From: Deferrivibrio essentukiensis
Lineage (GTDB): Bacteria > Chrysiogenota > Deferribacteres > Deferribacterales > Deferrivibrionaceae
Direction of reading: 5' to 3'
Length of the DNA: 64,000 nucleotides
Assembly: GCF_020480685.1 (NCBI RefSeq)
Contig: NZ_JAJAFU010000001.1
Span: 62,001-126,000, forward strand
In this document: piece by piece, positions 15,993 to 25,548 of the stretch
How the letters are laid out: every line of letters begins with the position of its first letter
Position numbering within the stretch: the stretch's first letter is position 1
Translations under genes and position numbers: made by a program
The notes under the pieces: model-generated
The model's database searches: none
What the model was told of the DNA's origin: nothing
The model's input: the letters and a program-made list of their open reading frames with translations, nothing else

Positions 15993-17063
15993 ATGCAATC
16001 AAAAGTTTATTTTTCATCACTAAATAATAAAAAATTTAATTCCCCTCTAAACAAGATAAAAAAGCTTTTTAACAGACTTGAGCCGAGCAGGTATTTTGGT
16101 AAAAAATCTTTAATTGCCATTAAAACCCATTTTGGAGAGCTTGGCAATACTGCCTTTATTAATCCCGTGTATATCAGGCCTATAGCTGAAACTCTTGTTC
16201 AGCTTGGAGCAAACCCTTACCTTACCGATACAAATACGCTTTATGTGGGGATGAGGACAAACAGTGTAGACCATTTAAAAAATGCTTATTTGAACGGGTT
16301 TAACTTTTCTACTTTACAATTACCGGTAATTATAGCGGATGGACTTAGAGGTGAAAATTCCGTTTCAGTACCTATTAAAGGTGAGCTTTTAAAAAGTGTC
16401 AAATTAGCAGCTGATATTATAAATGCTGATGGTATGGTTGTTGTTTCACATTTTAAAGGGCATGAAGTATCAGGCTTTGGAGGAGCAATAAAAAACTTGT
16501 CTATGGGATGTGCTTCGAGGGAAGGGAAGCTTGAGATGCATTCCATATCTGTGCCATCTGTTCATGAAGACAAATGTACTTCTTGCGGCAGATGCCTTTT
16601 TGCTTGTGCCCATAACGCGATAACGATAAATCCTAAAGCAAAAATTAATGAAAATTGTACCGGGTGTGCAAGGTGTATCGCTGTATGTCCTGAGGAAGCT
16701 ATTGGTATTAACTGGAATGAAACATCCGAAAATACTCAGCTTAAAATGGCTGAATATGCGTTTGGGGTAAATGAAGCATTAAAAGGGAAAATTTTGTATG
16801 TTAATATACTGACAAATATTAGCCCTGCGTGTGATTGTTATCCAGGGAATGATGCTCCGATTACAGGGGATATCGGGTTTTTATCTTCAACTGACCCGGT
16901 GGCAATTGATATGGCATCTTTCGATCTTGTAAAAAAGGCTATGGGGGTAAATGCTGACCCTTTTAAAGAGATTTATTCTTATCTTGATTCTATGATTCAG
17001 TTGAAGCATGCAGAAAAGTTAGGGCTTGGAAGTTGCAGTTACGAACTCATACCTATTAAATAA
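15993..17063 (+). CDS. DUF362 protein with two 4Fe-4S clusters
   Basis: The 356-residue cytoplasmic protein (no signal peptide) has an N-terminal DUF362 half (KSLIAIKTHFGELGNTAFINP, DGMVVVSHFKGHEVSGFGGAIKNLSMG), an inserted ferredoxin pair near residues 190-230 (CTSCGRCLFACAHNAI and CTGCARCIAVCPEEAI), and a C-terminal DUF362 remainder with CDCYPGNDAPI and STDPVAIDMASFD. A perfect AGGAGG lies 6 bases before ATG 15993. It is transcribed away from the MscS gene, so its promoter must lie within that gene's 5' end. It is a cytoplasmic cousin of the Tat-exported DUF362 protein at 10949. Electron transfer is inferred. Confidence 0.92.
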   Translation: MQSKVYFSSLNNKKFNSPLNKIKKLFNRLEPSRYFGKKSLIAIKTHFGELGNTAFINPVYIRPIAETLVQLGANPYLTDTNTLYVGMRTNSVDHLKNAYLNGFNFSTLQLPVIIADGLRGENSVSVPIKGELLKSVKLAADIINADGMVVVSHFKGHEVSGFGGAIKNLSMGCASREGKLEMHSISVPSVHEDKCTSCGRCLFACAHNAITINPKAKINENCTGCARCIAVCPEEAIGINWNETSENTQLKMAEYAFGVNEALKGKILYVNILTNISPACDCYPGNDAPITGDIGFLSSTDPVAIDMASFDLVKKAMGVNADPFKEIYSYLDSMIQLKHAEKLGLGSCSYELIPIK

Positions 17064-17089
17064 TATAGCCACCAAATATGGTGGCTATA
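17064..17089. terminator. Hairpin terminator between convergent genes
   Basis: TATAGCCACC (17064-17073) pairs perfectly with GGTGGCTATA (17080-17089) around a 6-base loop. It begins immediately after the DUF362 stop. Downstream runs are A/T-rich on both sides, so it may also end the leftward cysK operon. Confidence 0.75.
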
Positions 17090-17153
17090 TATGCATTTTA
17101 GAAAATTTTTTCCCTAAGAGTAATATTATTTGCCTGGCACTTTATTTTCAATT

Positions 17154-17318
17154 TCATCTTTGAGTGAAAGAGAGGCAATTTTGACCAGAAGTAGAGAGGA
17201 CTACCTGACTGGGAATGATTTTACTTTTAAAGCCATAGGCCTTACACCCGTAAGGCCTGTTTTCATCCCATGTAACATAGAAAAATTTACATTTGTAGCA
17301 ATTAATCTTTTTTCGCAT
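17154..17318 (-). CDS. Small cysteine-containing protein of the cysteine operon (54 aa)
   Basis: The ATG at 17318 follows the cysK stop with no gap, with an AAGG just upstream. The product opens MRKKINCYKCKFFYVTWDEN and continues RPYGCKAYGFKSK, SQVVLSTSG and NCLSF. Four Cys (7, 10, 25, 48) form a C-x2-C...C...C pattern suggesting zinc or Fe-S binding. From memory, short proteins with TWD...PYGC...GFKS and a C-terminal SG-x2-C occur in many proteobacteria without known function. It is below the usual annotation cut-off but the position at the end of rrf2-metY-cysK and the dense motif make it convincing. Confidence 0.78.
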   Translation of the reverse strand: MRKKINCYKCKFFYVTWDENRPYGCKAYGFKSKIIPSQVVLSTSGQNCLSFTQR

Positions 17319-18269
17319 TTACCTTACAAATAAGTCTGTGCTCAAATATCTTTCCCCTGTATCACACACGATAAATACAATATTGTCATTTTGCTTTGCA
17401 AGATTTTTTGCCACTTTTTTTGCTGCTTCAAAATTAGCTCCTGAAGAGATACCCGCTGCAATCCCTTCAGTAAAGGCAAGCTCTTTCGCCGCTTCAATGG
17501 CTTCCTCATCATCTATTGTAAGAATATGGTCAACTACATTTAAATCTAAATTTTTAGGTATAAAACCAGCACCTATCCCCTGTATTTTATGTGGTGCAGG
17601 GGCGAAATCTTCTTTACTTAGATACTTAGTGATTGCAGGGCTTTTTGCAGGTTCAACCGCAACGCTTGTGACACTTTTAAAAGAAACACTTTTCAGATAC
17701 CTTGATGTCCCAGAGATTGTGCCCCCTGTCCCTACACCTGCAACAAAAAAATCTACATTACCTTGAAGGTCTCTGAATATTTCAGGACCAGTAGTAGCCT
17801 CGTGAATTTTAGGATTTGCAGGATTCTCAAATTGCTGAGGCATAAAATATTTTTCAGGGGTTTCTTTTAAGACTTCGGTTGCTTTGTCAATAGCCCCTTT
17901 CATCCCTTTTTCAGCAGGTGTAAGAATAAAGTCTGCTCCGTAATATTTCATCATAGCTCGTCTTTCGACACTCATTGACTCAGGCATGACAAGTGTCACT
18001 TTAAACCCGAGTGAAGCCCCCATCATGGCAAGGGCAATCCCTGTATTGCCGCTTGTAGGCTCAATAATTTTCATCCCCTCTTTTAATTTACCTGTTGAAA
18101 TAGCATCGTTAAGCATTCCGTAAGCAATTCTGTCTTTTACCGAAAACCCCGGATTTCTGCTTTCAAGTTTTGCAAATAGATTTACTCCAAGCTCCTTTGA
18201 TACTTTTTCAAGCCTTACAAGCGGTGTATTTCCTACTGTCTGGTACATTTTGTTATATAAATTCCTCAT
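17319..18269 (-). CDS. cysK: Cysteine synthase (O-acetylserine sulfhydrylase)
   Basis: This PLP enzyme makes cysteine from O-acetylserine and sulfide. It has VGNTPLVRLEKV, the PLP lysine in FSVKDRIAYGM (Lys 45), the substrate loop EPTSGNTGIALAM, and the phosphate cradle GVGTGGTISGTSRYLK. Length 316 residues is typical. The ATG follows an AGAGGT ribosome site and lies 8 bases after the metY stop, within an operon headed by an Rrf2 regulator that likely controls it in response to sulfur state. Confidence 0.95.
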   Translation of the reverse strand: MRNLYNKMYQTVGNTPLVRLEKVSKELGVNLFAKLESRNPGFSVKDRIAYGMLNDAISTGKLKEGMKIIEPTSGNTGIALAMMGASLGFKVTLVMPESMSVERRAMMKYYGADFILTPAEKGMKGAIDKATEVLKETPEKYFMPQQFENPANPKIHEATTGPEIFRDLQGNVDFFVAGVGTGGTISGTSRYLKSVSFKSVTSVAVEPAKSPAITKYLSKEDFAPAPHKIQGIGAGFIPKNLDLNVVDHILTIDDEEAIEAAKELAFTEGIAAGISSGANFEAAKKVAKNLAKQNDNIVFIVCDTGERYLSTDLFVR

Positions 18270-18277
18270 AATTACCT

Positions 18278-19564
18278 CTACATTTTGTTTAGTGCCTGTT
18301 CGATATCTGCTATAATATCTTCAGGCTCTTCTATCCCTACTGAAAATCTTATAAAATCATCAGTAACGCCTGCTTTTTCTCTATCCTCTTTGCTTAGCTG
18401 TTGATGAGTTGTGCTTGCGGGGTGAATTACAAGACTTCGTGCATCACCAATATTGGCTACATGGCAAACCATTTTCAAAGAATTTATAAATTTTACCCCT
18501 GCGTCATATCCCCCTTTTACTCCAAAGCCAATGATAGCCCCATAACCATTTTTTAGATATTTAACTGCATTTTTATGGTCAGGATGAGAGCTCAGTCCCG
18601 GATAGTTGACCCAAGATACTTTTGGATGCCCTTCAAGAAATTTTGCTATTTCAAGAGCATTTTCGCAATGTTTCTTCATCCTTAAAGTCAATGTTTCAAG
18701 CCCTTCTATAGCCATGAAAGAATTGAATGGGCTGATACACGCTCCTATGTCTCTTAGAAGCTGCAGCCTTACTTTCATTGAAAAGCTTGCACCCTTTAAT
18801 ACGGCTTTATTATGATTTCCAAAAGCATCCCAATATATAAGACCATGATAAGATTCATCAGGGTTTACAAATTCGGGAAATTTGCCGCTGCTCCAATCGA
18901 AATCCCCTTTTTCAACAATAGCTCCACCCATGCTTGTACCGTTGCCGGTAACATATTTTGTTATAGAATAGATAACAATATCAGCACCATAGTCGAAAGG
19001 ATTGCAAATGTAAGGGGCAACAGTGTTATCAACAATAAGTGGTATTTTTAAGTCGTGGGCATATTTTGCAATTTTTTCAAAATCGCCCACATTATTTTTA
19101 GGATTGCCTATAGTTTCGATGTAAAATGCTTTAGTTTTTTCATCAGCAGCATTTAGGTAGTTTTCAGGGTTACTTGAGTCTATTAGTTTTACCTCTCTTC
19201 CAAGTTTCCTGAATGTGTTTTTAAAAAGGTTGTATGTCCCTCCGTAGAGGTTTGAAGAAGAAACGATATTGTCTCCAAGCTCGGTAATATTTAATATTGC
19301 GTAAAACATTGCAGCATGACCGCTTGCTGTGGCAATTGCAGCTGTCCCGCCGTGTAGAGCGGCCAATCTTTTTTCAAGCACATCTGTTGTAGGGTTCATC
19401 AATCTTGTATAAATATTGCCAAACTCTTTTAATGCAAAAAGGTTGGCTGCATGCTCAGTGGATTTGAACATATATGCTGATGTTTGATAAATTGGTACTG
19501 CTCTTGCTCCTGTTGAGTCAGGCTCATAACCTGCGTGTAAAAGTTTGCTTGATACATTTTTCAT
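18278..19564 (-). CDS. metY: O-acetylhomoserine sulfhydrylase
   Basis: This Cys/Met-metabolism PLP enzyme joins sulfide to O-acetylhomoserine, giving homocysteine directly. The 428-residue length is typical of MetY. Landmarks are [22 protein letters not shown], the cofactor aspartate in [10 protein letters not shown], the PLP lysine in [15 protein letters not shown], and the C-terminal [19 protein letters not shown] lies 8 bases before the ATG. It is the second gene of rrf2-metY-cysK. A gamma-elimination activity cannot be excluded, but sequence and context favour synthesis. Confidence 0.94.
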   Translation of the reverse strand: MKNVSSKLLHAGYEPDSTGARAVPIYQTSAYMFKSTEHAANLFALKEFGNIYTRLMNPTTDVLEKRLAALHGGTAAIATASGHAAMFYAILNITELGDNIVSSSNLYGGTYNLFKNTFRKLGREVKLIDSSNPENYLNAADEKTKAFYIETIGNPKNNVGDFEKIAKYAHDLKIPLIVDNTVAPYICNPFDYGADIVIYSITKYVTGNGTSMGGAIVEKGDFDWSSGKFPEFVNPDESYHGLIYWDAFGNHNKAVLKGASFSMKVRLQLLRDIGACISPFNSFMAIEGLETLTLRMKKHCENALEIAKFLEGHPKVSWVNYPGLSSHPDHKNAVKYLKNGYGAIIGFGVKGGYDAGVKFINSLKMVCHVANIGDARSLVIHPASTTHQQLSKEDREKAGVTDDFIRFSVGIEEPEDIIADIEQALNKM

Positions 19565-19579
19565 GGCTCGTCCTCCGGC

Positions 19580-20002
19580 TTATATTATAAAATCTACTGT
19601 ATTTTTATTTCTTATTATTTCGGCAATCTTGACAGCCGTGATACTTTTGAAGAAATCGGCAATGGTGTTATTCAGATCATCAAAAATATTTTTAAAAACG
19701 CACAGATGCTTGTTTTGCAATGGTTCGCATTCAAAAACTTTTGTACTTGCCTCAGTGACGTTTATTATGTCAAAAAGTGTTATCTCTTCAGGATTTTTAA
19801 GTATGTAAAATCCACCTTTTGCGCCTCTTTTAGAGTTAATTATGCCGCTTGTTTTTAAGTCATTTAGAGTGAGCTCTAAAAATCTTGGTGGGATATTGTA
19901 TTTAGATGATATGTCAGATGCTTTTAAAAAACTTTTCCCATGGTTTAGTGTCAGCTCTCCGATGGCAATCATTGCATAAACAGTTTTGACATTAAGGTTC
20001 AT
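19580..20002 (-). CDS. Rrf2-family transcriptional regulator (CymR-like by context)
   Basis: The 140-residue protein has the Rrf2 winged helix (KTVYAMIAIGEL, ASDISSKYNIPPRFLELTLNDLKTSGII, SKRGAKGGFYIL) and a dimerisation helix. Only two cysteines occur in the cluster loop (CEPLQNKHLC), fewer than the three used by IscR or NsrR, so an Fe-S cofactor is uncertain. As first gene of a metY-cysK operon it is most simply read as a cysteine-metabolism repressor analogous to CymR. ATG 20002 is chosen over TTG 20005; AGGAGG is close upstream. Confidence 0.9.
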   Translation of the reverse strand: MNLNVKTVYAMIAIGELTLNHGKSFLKASDISSKYNIPPRFLELTLNDLKTSGIINSKRGAKGGFYILKNPEEITLFDIINVTEASTKVFECEPLQNKHLCVFKNIFDDLNNTIADFFKSITAVKIAEIIRNKNTVDFII

Positions 20003-20020
20003 CAATCCTCCTTTTTAGGT

Positions 20021-20048
20021 AGGATATATGAGAATTTGAAATTGTCAA
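20021..20048 (-). promoter_or_regulatory. Candidate promoter of the rrf2-metY-cysK operon
   Basis: On the reverse strand a consensus TTGACA (20043-20048) is followed after 16 bases by TATCCT (20021-20026). The -10 to start-codon distance is 18 bases, leaving room for the AGGAGG ribosome site. I see no long palindromic operator. Confidence 0.5.
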
Positions 20049-20075
20049 TATAAAAAATCATATTTTTGATGATTT

Positions 20076-20417
20076 TTATGACTTTAATAGCAGTTTGTTC
20101 AAAAATGTTATTAACTCGGACTTATCTATTACAAAGTCAAACCGACTAAGCTCATTATCATCAATGTTGTCTAAAATCCCAGAGCAGAAGATTGTTTTTA
20201 TATCAGCTGTAGTATCTTTGACAAATCTATTGAAACTCACCCCTTTCTCGTTCTTAAGATTTTGATCAATAATTGCGTATTTTATATGATTTTTTTTGAC
20301 GATTTCTTTCGCCTCATCAATTGTCCGTGCGTAGTAAAATTTAGCCCCTGCGCTTGCACAAACAAAACTAAGCATTTTGGCAAAAACTTCTTCATCATCC
20401 AACAAAAGTATACTCAA
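20076..20417 (-). CDS. Single-domain response regulator
   Basis: The product is a lone receiver domain of 113 residues: acidic pair in SILLLDDEEVF, phospho-acceptor Asp in YAIIDQNLK, Ser in IFCSGI and the conserved Lys in VIDKSE. I take TTG 20417 as start because AGGAG stands 7 bases before it and longer versions add a non-domain tail. No output domain or cognate kinase is nearby; it may work by protein contact as CheY-type regulators do. Divergent from lolA. Confidence 0.8.
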   Translation of the reverse strand: MSILLLDDEEVFAKMLSFVCASAGAKFYYARTIDEAKEIVKKNHIKYAIIDQNLKNEKGVSFNRFVKDTTADIKTIFCSGILDNIDDNELSRFDFVIDKSELITFLNKLLLKS

Positions 20418-20474
20418 TCCTTTACTCCTTTGAAAAAAATATCTATAATATAGCATATTTTTACGGAGGATAAA

Positions 20475-21068
20475 ATGAGGATATTTTACTTTTTTATGAT
20501 TTTTGTTTTTTCAAGCAGTCTGTTTGCTGAGAATATAGATACTTTGATTAATAAATTTACTTCAATCAAGAGTTTGAAGGCAGATTTTTATCAGGAAACA
20601 ACTATTAAAGACTTTGGCACAGATGCATATACAGGTGTTATCAAATTGCTATCAAACAGCAAAGTCATTTGGGATTATAAAAGTCCATACCCTCAGTATT
20701 ACCTTTTTACAAAAGATAGTATGGAGTACTATGACAGCTCAACCGAGCAGTTGATAAGACAAAAGGTAACTTCAAGCGGATCTAACAATATAATTTTTCA
20801 AATTTTACTTGATTTGAAGGAATCCAAAAACACATTTAATTTTGAAGCTGTATCAGATAATGTTGTAAAGCTTATTCCGAAAACCGATATTGGACTCAAA
20901 TATCTTTTGATAGAATTTTCCGATGAGTATATAAAGAAGATAACAAGTGAAGATAATAATGGAAATCTTACTACAGTGACTTTTACCAATGTTCAAATTA
21001 ATGTTAAGCTCGATGGGTCCGAATTTAAGAAAGAAGTCCCTTTGAACACAGAGATTTTTAATTACTGA
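20475..21068 (+). CDS. lolA: Outer-membrane lipoprotein carrier protein LolA
   Basis: LolA ferries lipoproteins across the periplasm. The product has a signal peptide (MRIFYFFMIFVFSSSLFA, cut before EN), then the LolA half-barrel: FTSIKSLKADFYQET, GVIKLLSNSKVIWDYKSPYP, DSMEYYDSSTEQLI and DIGLKYLLIEF. At 197 residues it is normal length. AGGAT lies upstream of the ATG. A LolB-like lipoprotein is encoded far away at 57227. This gene shows that the organism has an outer membrane. Confidence 0.93.
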   Translation: MRIFYFFMIFVFSSSLFAENIDTLINKFTSIKSLKADFYQETTIKDFGTDAYTGVIKLLSNSKVIWDYKSPYPQYYLFTKDSMEYYDSSTEQLIRQKVTSSGSNNIIFQILLDLKESKNTFNFEAVSDNVVKLIPKTDIGLKYLLIEFSDEYIKKITSEDNNGNLTTVTFTNVQINVKLDGSEFKKEVPLNTEIFNY

Positions 21069-21071
21069 TCA

Positions 21072-22328
21072 ATGGATGTTCTGTTATCTTTTTTTATGTC
21101 CACTGCCCTTGCTCTTTTGATAGGGGTAGAGCGACAGTATAGTGTCAGAAATAGTTCTGAAAATGAGGCTGTGGCAGGTGTAAGGACATTTTCTCTGGTT
21201 GGCATTCTTGCTTATTTATCAGGATTTTTGACAATCAAATTAAGCTATCTTTTTGGAATCGCCGGATTTTTGACAGTACTTCTTTTGGCAGGATTGGGGT
21301 ATTTAAGAGATTTTTCTACAAAAGGGAGGGGGCTTACAACTGAAATTGCACTTGTGGTGACCTTTCTCTCTTCATATTTAATCTCTGTAGGTTACAGACA
21401 AGTTGGCGTAATCAGCGGCGTTATTTTGTTCACTTTTTTGTCCAATAAGGATTTACTTCACACCTTTGTCAGTAAGCTGACTAAGGACGATTTTGTGGCT
21501 ACACTGAAGTTTTTAATATTGGCTGCAATTGTTTATCCGCTTTTGCCGGATAACTCTTTTATGGGGATTTCAATGCTAAACCCCGCAGGGGTATTTAAAA
21601 TAGTTGTTTTGATTGCCGGCATATCTTTTATGGGTTATGCGGGGATAAGACTAGTTGGGGCTAAAAAGGGCCTGATTGTATCTGCAATTTTAGGCTCATT
21701 TGTCTCTTCAACTGCGGTTACGATAAATCTTTCAAATTTTTATAAAAGCAACAAGGAATCTGGCAGGCTTTTGACGGCAGGTATTATTTTAGGTTGTACG
21801 ATAATGTTTGTGAGGGTTTTAATATTGGCATGGGTATTCAATAATACCCTTTTTAAAAATATCTTTATCTACTTTATACCTGCGATAATTTTTTTACTGA
21901 TTTTTTCCGGGATCAGTCTAAAAGATGCGTCAAAAGATAATCTTGATAACTTTAAGATAGAAAATCCTGTAAGTATATCTTCGGCTGTAAAATTTGGATT
22001 ATTGCTTTTGGTTATAATATTGATGGCAGATTTTATGAAAAAACACTTTGGTGATGCAGGGGTTTTAGTTTTAGCAGCTATTTCAGGCATTAGTGATGTG
22101 GATGCGATAACAGTTTTGATGTCAAAAATGGCGTCTACGGATTCGGGGAACAATATATATATGCTGGCAATTATTGTAGCTTCCATCGTAAATAGCCTGG
22201 TTAAAGGTTTTCTTGCAGTTTATATTGGTGGCAAAAATTTTGGGTTGCGGGTTCTAAGTGCACTTTTTGTGGGGAGTTTCATAATAGTTATTTTTTACTT
22301 TTTAAATACCGTTTATTCTCTTTTTTAA
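21072..22328 (+). CDS. MgtC/SapB-type membrane protein with DUF4010 domain
   Basis: The 418-residue protein has about 12 membrane helices. The N-terminus (ALALLIGVERQ, GVRTFSLVGILAYLSGF) is the MgtC/SapB-like domain and the rest matches DUF4010 (YPLLPDNSF, GSFVSSTAVTINLS, ISGISDVDAITVLMSKMA). Ion transport or homeostasis is presumed but unproven. It starts 3 bases after the lolA stop and converges with selB, overlapping its 3' end by 41 bases. Confidence 0.88.
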   Translation: MDVLLSFFMSTALALLIGVERQYSVRNSSENEAVAGVRTFSLVGILAYLSGFLTIKLSYLFGIAGFLTVLLLAGLGYLRDFSTKGRGLTTEIALVVTFLSSYLISVGYRQVGVISGVILFTFLSNKDLLHTFVSKLTKDDFVATLKFLILAAIVYPLLPDNSFMGISMLNPAGVFKIVVLIAGISFMGYAGIRLVGAKKGLIVSAILGSFVSSTAVTINLSNFYKSNKESGRLLTAGIILGCTIMFVRVLILAWVFNNTLFKNIFIYFIPAIIFLLIFSGISLKDASKDNLDNFKIENPVSISSAVKFGLLLLVIILMADFMKKHFGDAGVLVLAAISGISDVDAITVLMSKMASTDSGNNIYMLAIIVASIVNSLVKGFLAVYIGGKNFGLRVLSALFVGSFIIVIFYFLNTVYSLF

Positions 22329-24123
22329 TAAAGTCGGGGTGATTGTCCAGAGTTTCAAGGAGCGGGACAAGGATTTTTCTTGGGGCGTTTATAATCTCTT
22401 TTGAGTTTTTTATGTCAACGTATCCATCTTTTAAGGCAAGTTTTTTAGCGTCTTCAATAAATTTATCATATGTTGTTTTTGCGACATAGACATTATCTGC
22501 TAATTTTTTTATCATATCTCTATTGGAAAGTATTTTTATTGCATTGTTAGCATCATCTAAAGTGATATTCATCCTTTCGGCAATGAGTGTCTTATTGGAG
22601 AGGGTAATATCTTTTTGTATTTCCTGTAATACCTTGCCGGCTAATATCTCTAATGGTGAATCATTTTTTTTCTCTATCGTAAAATTATTAATTTTAAAAC
22701 TTTCGTTTAGGACTTTAGTTTCAAGAAGATTTTTTATTACGGCAAAAAGCTTTTTATTCCCCAAATAAGTTTCTGGTATTACTGATGAAATATCAATATT
22801 GTCTGATTCCTTGAGCTTATTTTTTACTATACCTAACCATTTTGAGATGAGTTTTGCATCAATTTTAAGGTTGTCAAATGAAAGTATTTTTAGCTCTTTT
22901 AAAATATTGTCAACTTCAAAATCAAAGTATTGCGTTTTGGTATAAAAGTATAACCCCTTATCAATATTACTAAATATATGCTCAATTGTGTCTTTTACGT
23001 TTTCTTTGAGAAGAGCTTCGTGGATAATCTTATTTTTTATGCCGAGTGAAGGGGCAATAATTTTACCTGCACAAACGGTAGTGGTAGGCTCAAGCCCTCT
23101 TATAAGAAATGTCTCACCTGTAAATGCCGGATACTCGGTTTGAAAGACTATTTTGCAGAATGCTGACTCACCATTTTTAACATTTTTATTACCGAAAAGG
23201 ATAATTTTTGCATCGACGTGTGTTGCCCCAATAAATACATGATAAGTTTTGTTTGTTTTAAGGACAAATTCTTTGTCTATTTTGTCAAAGATTATAATTT
23301 TGCAGTAGTACTCTTTGAAAGGTTTATATGAATCTTTAAAATATAAAATATTCCCCCTTTCAACTTTGCCTGCTTCAATCCCGGTAATATTGAGAGCTAA
23401 TCTTTGGTGAGCTTTGCCGACATTAACTGCTTTGCCGTGTACGTTTATATTTTTAATTTTTACGCTAATATTTTGAGGGTATAGGTTAAGTTCATCTCCG
23501 ATACTTATTTTTCCGAATAAGCAGCTGCCCGTTACAATAGTGCCAAAACCTTTTTTATGAAATACCCTGTCAATGCGATAATAAAAGGGCTTGTTTTCAT
23601 TATCCGATTTGAAAATTTTAGCATGTTCTAAAATTATTTTTTTAAGTTTTTTCAAACTCTCTTCATTGAAAATGCTTACAGGGATAAAGTCAATTGTTTT
23701 AAAATTATAACCGATAAAAAAATCCCTAATTTCAGACACATTTTTGTCTAAGGTTTGACTGTCTAAGAGATCTGACTTTGTGATTACCACAATTATTTGT
23801 TCGATACCAATCGACTTGATTATGTTTGTATGTTCTATTGTTTGAGCTTTAATTTTTTCCTGTGCATCTACAACTATTAATCCTATATCAAAGCTTGTAG
23901 CACCTGCTATCATGTTTTTAACAAAGCTTTCATGACCCGGCACATCGATAAATGATATCAAATGGTTATCCAATTCAAAACCGGCATACCCCAAATCGAT
24001 GGTGATACCTCTGTTTTTTTCTTCTTTAAGTCTGTCCGGATCTGTACCTGTAAGAGCTTTGACAAGTGATGATTTGCCGTGGTCAATATGTCCGGCTGTG
24101 CCGATAATTATATTTTTGCCCAA
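22288..24123 (-). CDS. selB: Selenocysteine-specific elongation factor
   Basis: SelB delivers Sec-tRNA to UGA codons that carry a SECIS element. The G domain is clear: [52 protein letters not shown] and VITKSDLL; beta-barrel domains II-IV follow, then winged helices from about residue 430 to the end (611 residues, as in E. coli). It overlaps the 3' end of selA by 16 bases, so the two are co-translated. No selenoprotein gene is visible in the window. Confidence 0.95.
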   Translation of the reverse strand: MGKNIIIGTAGHIDHGKSSLVKALTGTDPDRLKEEKNRGITIDLGYAGFELDNHLISFIDVPGHESFVKNMIAGATSFDIGLIVVDAQEKIKAQTIEHTNIIKSIGIEQIIVVITKSDLLDSQTLDKNVSEIRDFFIGYNFKTIDFIPVSIFNEESLKKLKKIILEHAKIFKSDNENKPFYYRIDRVFHKKGFGTIVTGSCLFGKISIGDELNLYPQNISVKIKNINVHGKAVNVGKAHQRLALNITGIEAGKVERGNILYFKDSYKPFKEYYCKIIIFDKIDKEFVLKTNKTYHVFIGATHVDAKIILFGNKNVKNGESAFCKIVFQTEYPAFTGETFLIRGLEPTTTVCAGKIIAPSLGIKNKIIHEALLKENVKDTIEHIFSNIDKGLYFYTKTQYFDFEVDNILKELKILSFDNLKIDAKLISKWLGIVKNKLKESDNIDISSVIPETYLGNKKLFAVIKNLLETKVLNESFKINNFTIEKKNDSPLEILAGKVLQEIQKDITLSNKTLIAERMNITLDDANNAIKILSNRDMIKKLADNVYVAKTTYDKFIEDAKKLALKDGYVDIKNSKEIINAPRKILVPLLETLDNHPDFIKKENKRYLKSKK

Positions 24124-25454
24124 TTTATGGCCTCAGCAAGTGTTAATATTTCATCTTCAGTAATTGCCATCATATCAAAAAGTAAATGGTCTTCCCCTTT
24201 TCTGCATATCACAGGGGTTTCAAATTCCCTCAGGCGCTTTTCCATTGACTTTGCTTTGTAGGTATGGATTATAAGCCCTATCGAGTCAACCTCTTGTAAA
24301 GGGCAGCTTCCACCCCCGATGTATGTTTTGGTAGTCACAATTTCCGAATCTATTTCACCTATTAGTGACTTTAACTTTTCAGCCTTTTTTGTTAACTCGT
24401 AACTATTTGCCTTAAAAAGGGTTAATGATTTTATTTTATTTTCATCCGCTTCAATGTAACTTTTAAAAGTCTCTTGCAGAAAAGCGAGAGTAATTTTATC
24501 CACTCGCAACATCCTTAAAAGTTGATTTTTCTTAAGTTTGTCTATTAATTTTTTCTTGCCTAAAATTATTCCACACTGCACAGAGCCTATTAGCTTATCT
24601 CCACTTGCACTAACCAAGTCGATACCGCTCTCTACCACTTCCTTTAGTGTAGGTTCATTGCATAATGTTTTAAAAATGTCCGAGAGAAAGCCGCTGCCAA
24701 GGTCATAGTAGGAAATAATATTTTTATCTTTTGCCAGTTTTGCAATCTCTTTGTGGCTTACATCTTCGGCAAATCCTATGATATTATAATTACTTTTGTG
24801 GACTTTCATTAGTATGGCAGTTTTTTTGTCAATATTTTCCTCATAATCGCGAAGTTTTGTTTTGTTTGTTGTGCCTACCTCTTTTAGTTTCGCACCGCTA
24901 TTATTCATCACTTCAGGAATACGAAAACTGCCACCAATTTCAACTAATTCGCCTCTGGAAACGATGACATTTTTGTTTTTTCCGAATGTATTCAGTATTA
25001 AGAATACCGCTGAGGCATTATTATTTACGATTAAAGCATCTTCAGCCCCCGTCAGTATCTTTAAATATTCCGCTACATGATGGTATCTGTCACCTCTTTC
25101 CCCTTTTTTTAAGTCATACTCAAGGTTTGAATAGCTTGTAACAATCTTTTTGATGTTTTCAAATATTTCCTCAGATATTGGTGCCCGTCCGAGATTTGTA
25201 TGAAGCACTACACCGGTAGCATTAATTACAGGTATGAGTGTGCCCCTATATATTTGCATGTATCTTAAATGAATGTCTTTTATTATTGTGTGTGAATCTA
25301 AGGTTTTTACATTGCCTTTAAGAATTCTCTTTCTCAGAGCATCAAGCACTTCGTCGATACAGTAGTTAAGAAGTGCCCTATTATGGCAGTTTGCTGACAA
25401 GGAGTTTAATAAAAAATTTTTATTCGGTATTTTTTTAAGTAATTCTTTAGTCAT
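24108..25454 (-). CDS. selA: L-seryl-tRNA(Sec) selenium transferase
   Basis: SelA converts Ser-tRNA(Sec) to Sec-tRNA(Sec) with selenophosphate. Landmarks are [48 protein letters not shown], and the PLP lysine in [14 protein letters not shown] (Lys 287). At 448 residues it is full length. It has no clear Shine-Dalgarno and leads the selAB operon; argD is divergent, 94 bases away. selC (tRNA-Sec) and selD are not in the window. Confidence 0.96.
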   Translation of the reverse strand: MTKELLKKIPNKNFLLNSLSANCHNRALLNYCIDEVLDALRKRILKGNVKTLDSHTIIKDIHLRYMQIYRGTLIPVINATGVVLHTNLGRAPISEEIFENIKKIVTSYSNLEYDLKKGERGDRYHHVAEYLKILTGAEDALIVNNNASAVFLILNTFGKNKNVIVSRGELVEIGGSFRIPEVMNNSGAKLKEVGTTNKTKLRDYEENIDKKTAILMKVHKSNYNIIGFAEDVSHKEIAKLAKDKNIISYYDLGSGFLSDIFKTLCNEPTLKEVVESGIDLVSASGDKLIGSVQCGIILGKKKLIDKLKKNQLLRMLRVDKITLAFLQETFKSYIEADENKIKSLTLFKANSYELTKKAEKLKSLIGEIDSEIVTTKTYIGGGSCPLQEVDSIGLIIHTYKAKSMEKRLREFETPVICRKGEDHLLFDMMAITEDEILTLAEAINWAKI

Positions 25455-25500
25455 ATTGAAGTAAATATATAAAAATATTAGGTGCTATTGCAACATAAAA

Positions 25501-25529
25501 TTGATTTTTAGGATACAATTATATATAAT
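25501..25529 (+). promoter_or_regulatory. Sigma-70 promoter of the arg cluster
   Basis: TTGATT (25501-25506), a 17-base spacer and a perfect TATAAT (25524-25529) lie 19 bases before the argD ATG, with CGGAGG as ribosome site. No ARG-box-like palindrome is evident. Confidence 0.72.
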
Positions 25530-25548
25530 CCTTGTTTTCGGAGGCGCT

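Noticed and set aside
17130-17333. 67-codon plus-strand ORF over the end of the cysteine operon
   Set aside because: The opposite strand carries the better-supported 54-residue Cys-rich gene; this frame lacks a ribosome site and motif.
19565-20075. A SAM-type riboswitch controlling metY/cysK
   Set aside because: Gaps are too short and no such fold is visible; control by the Rrf2 protein is simpler.
22288-25454. A selenoprotein gene or tRNA-Sec beside selAB
   Set aside because: No in-frame TGA interrupts a recognisable domain, and no 90-base cloverleaf-like element was seen.
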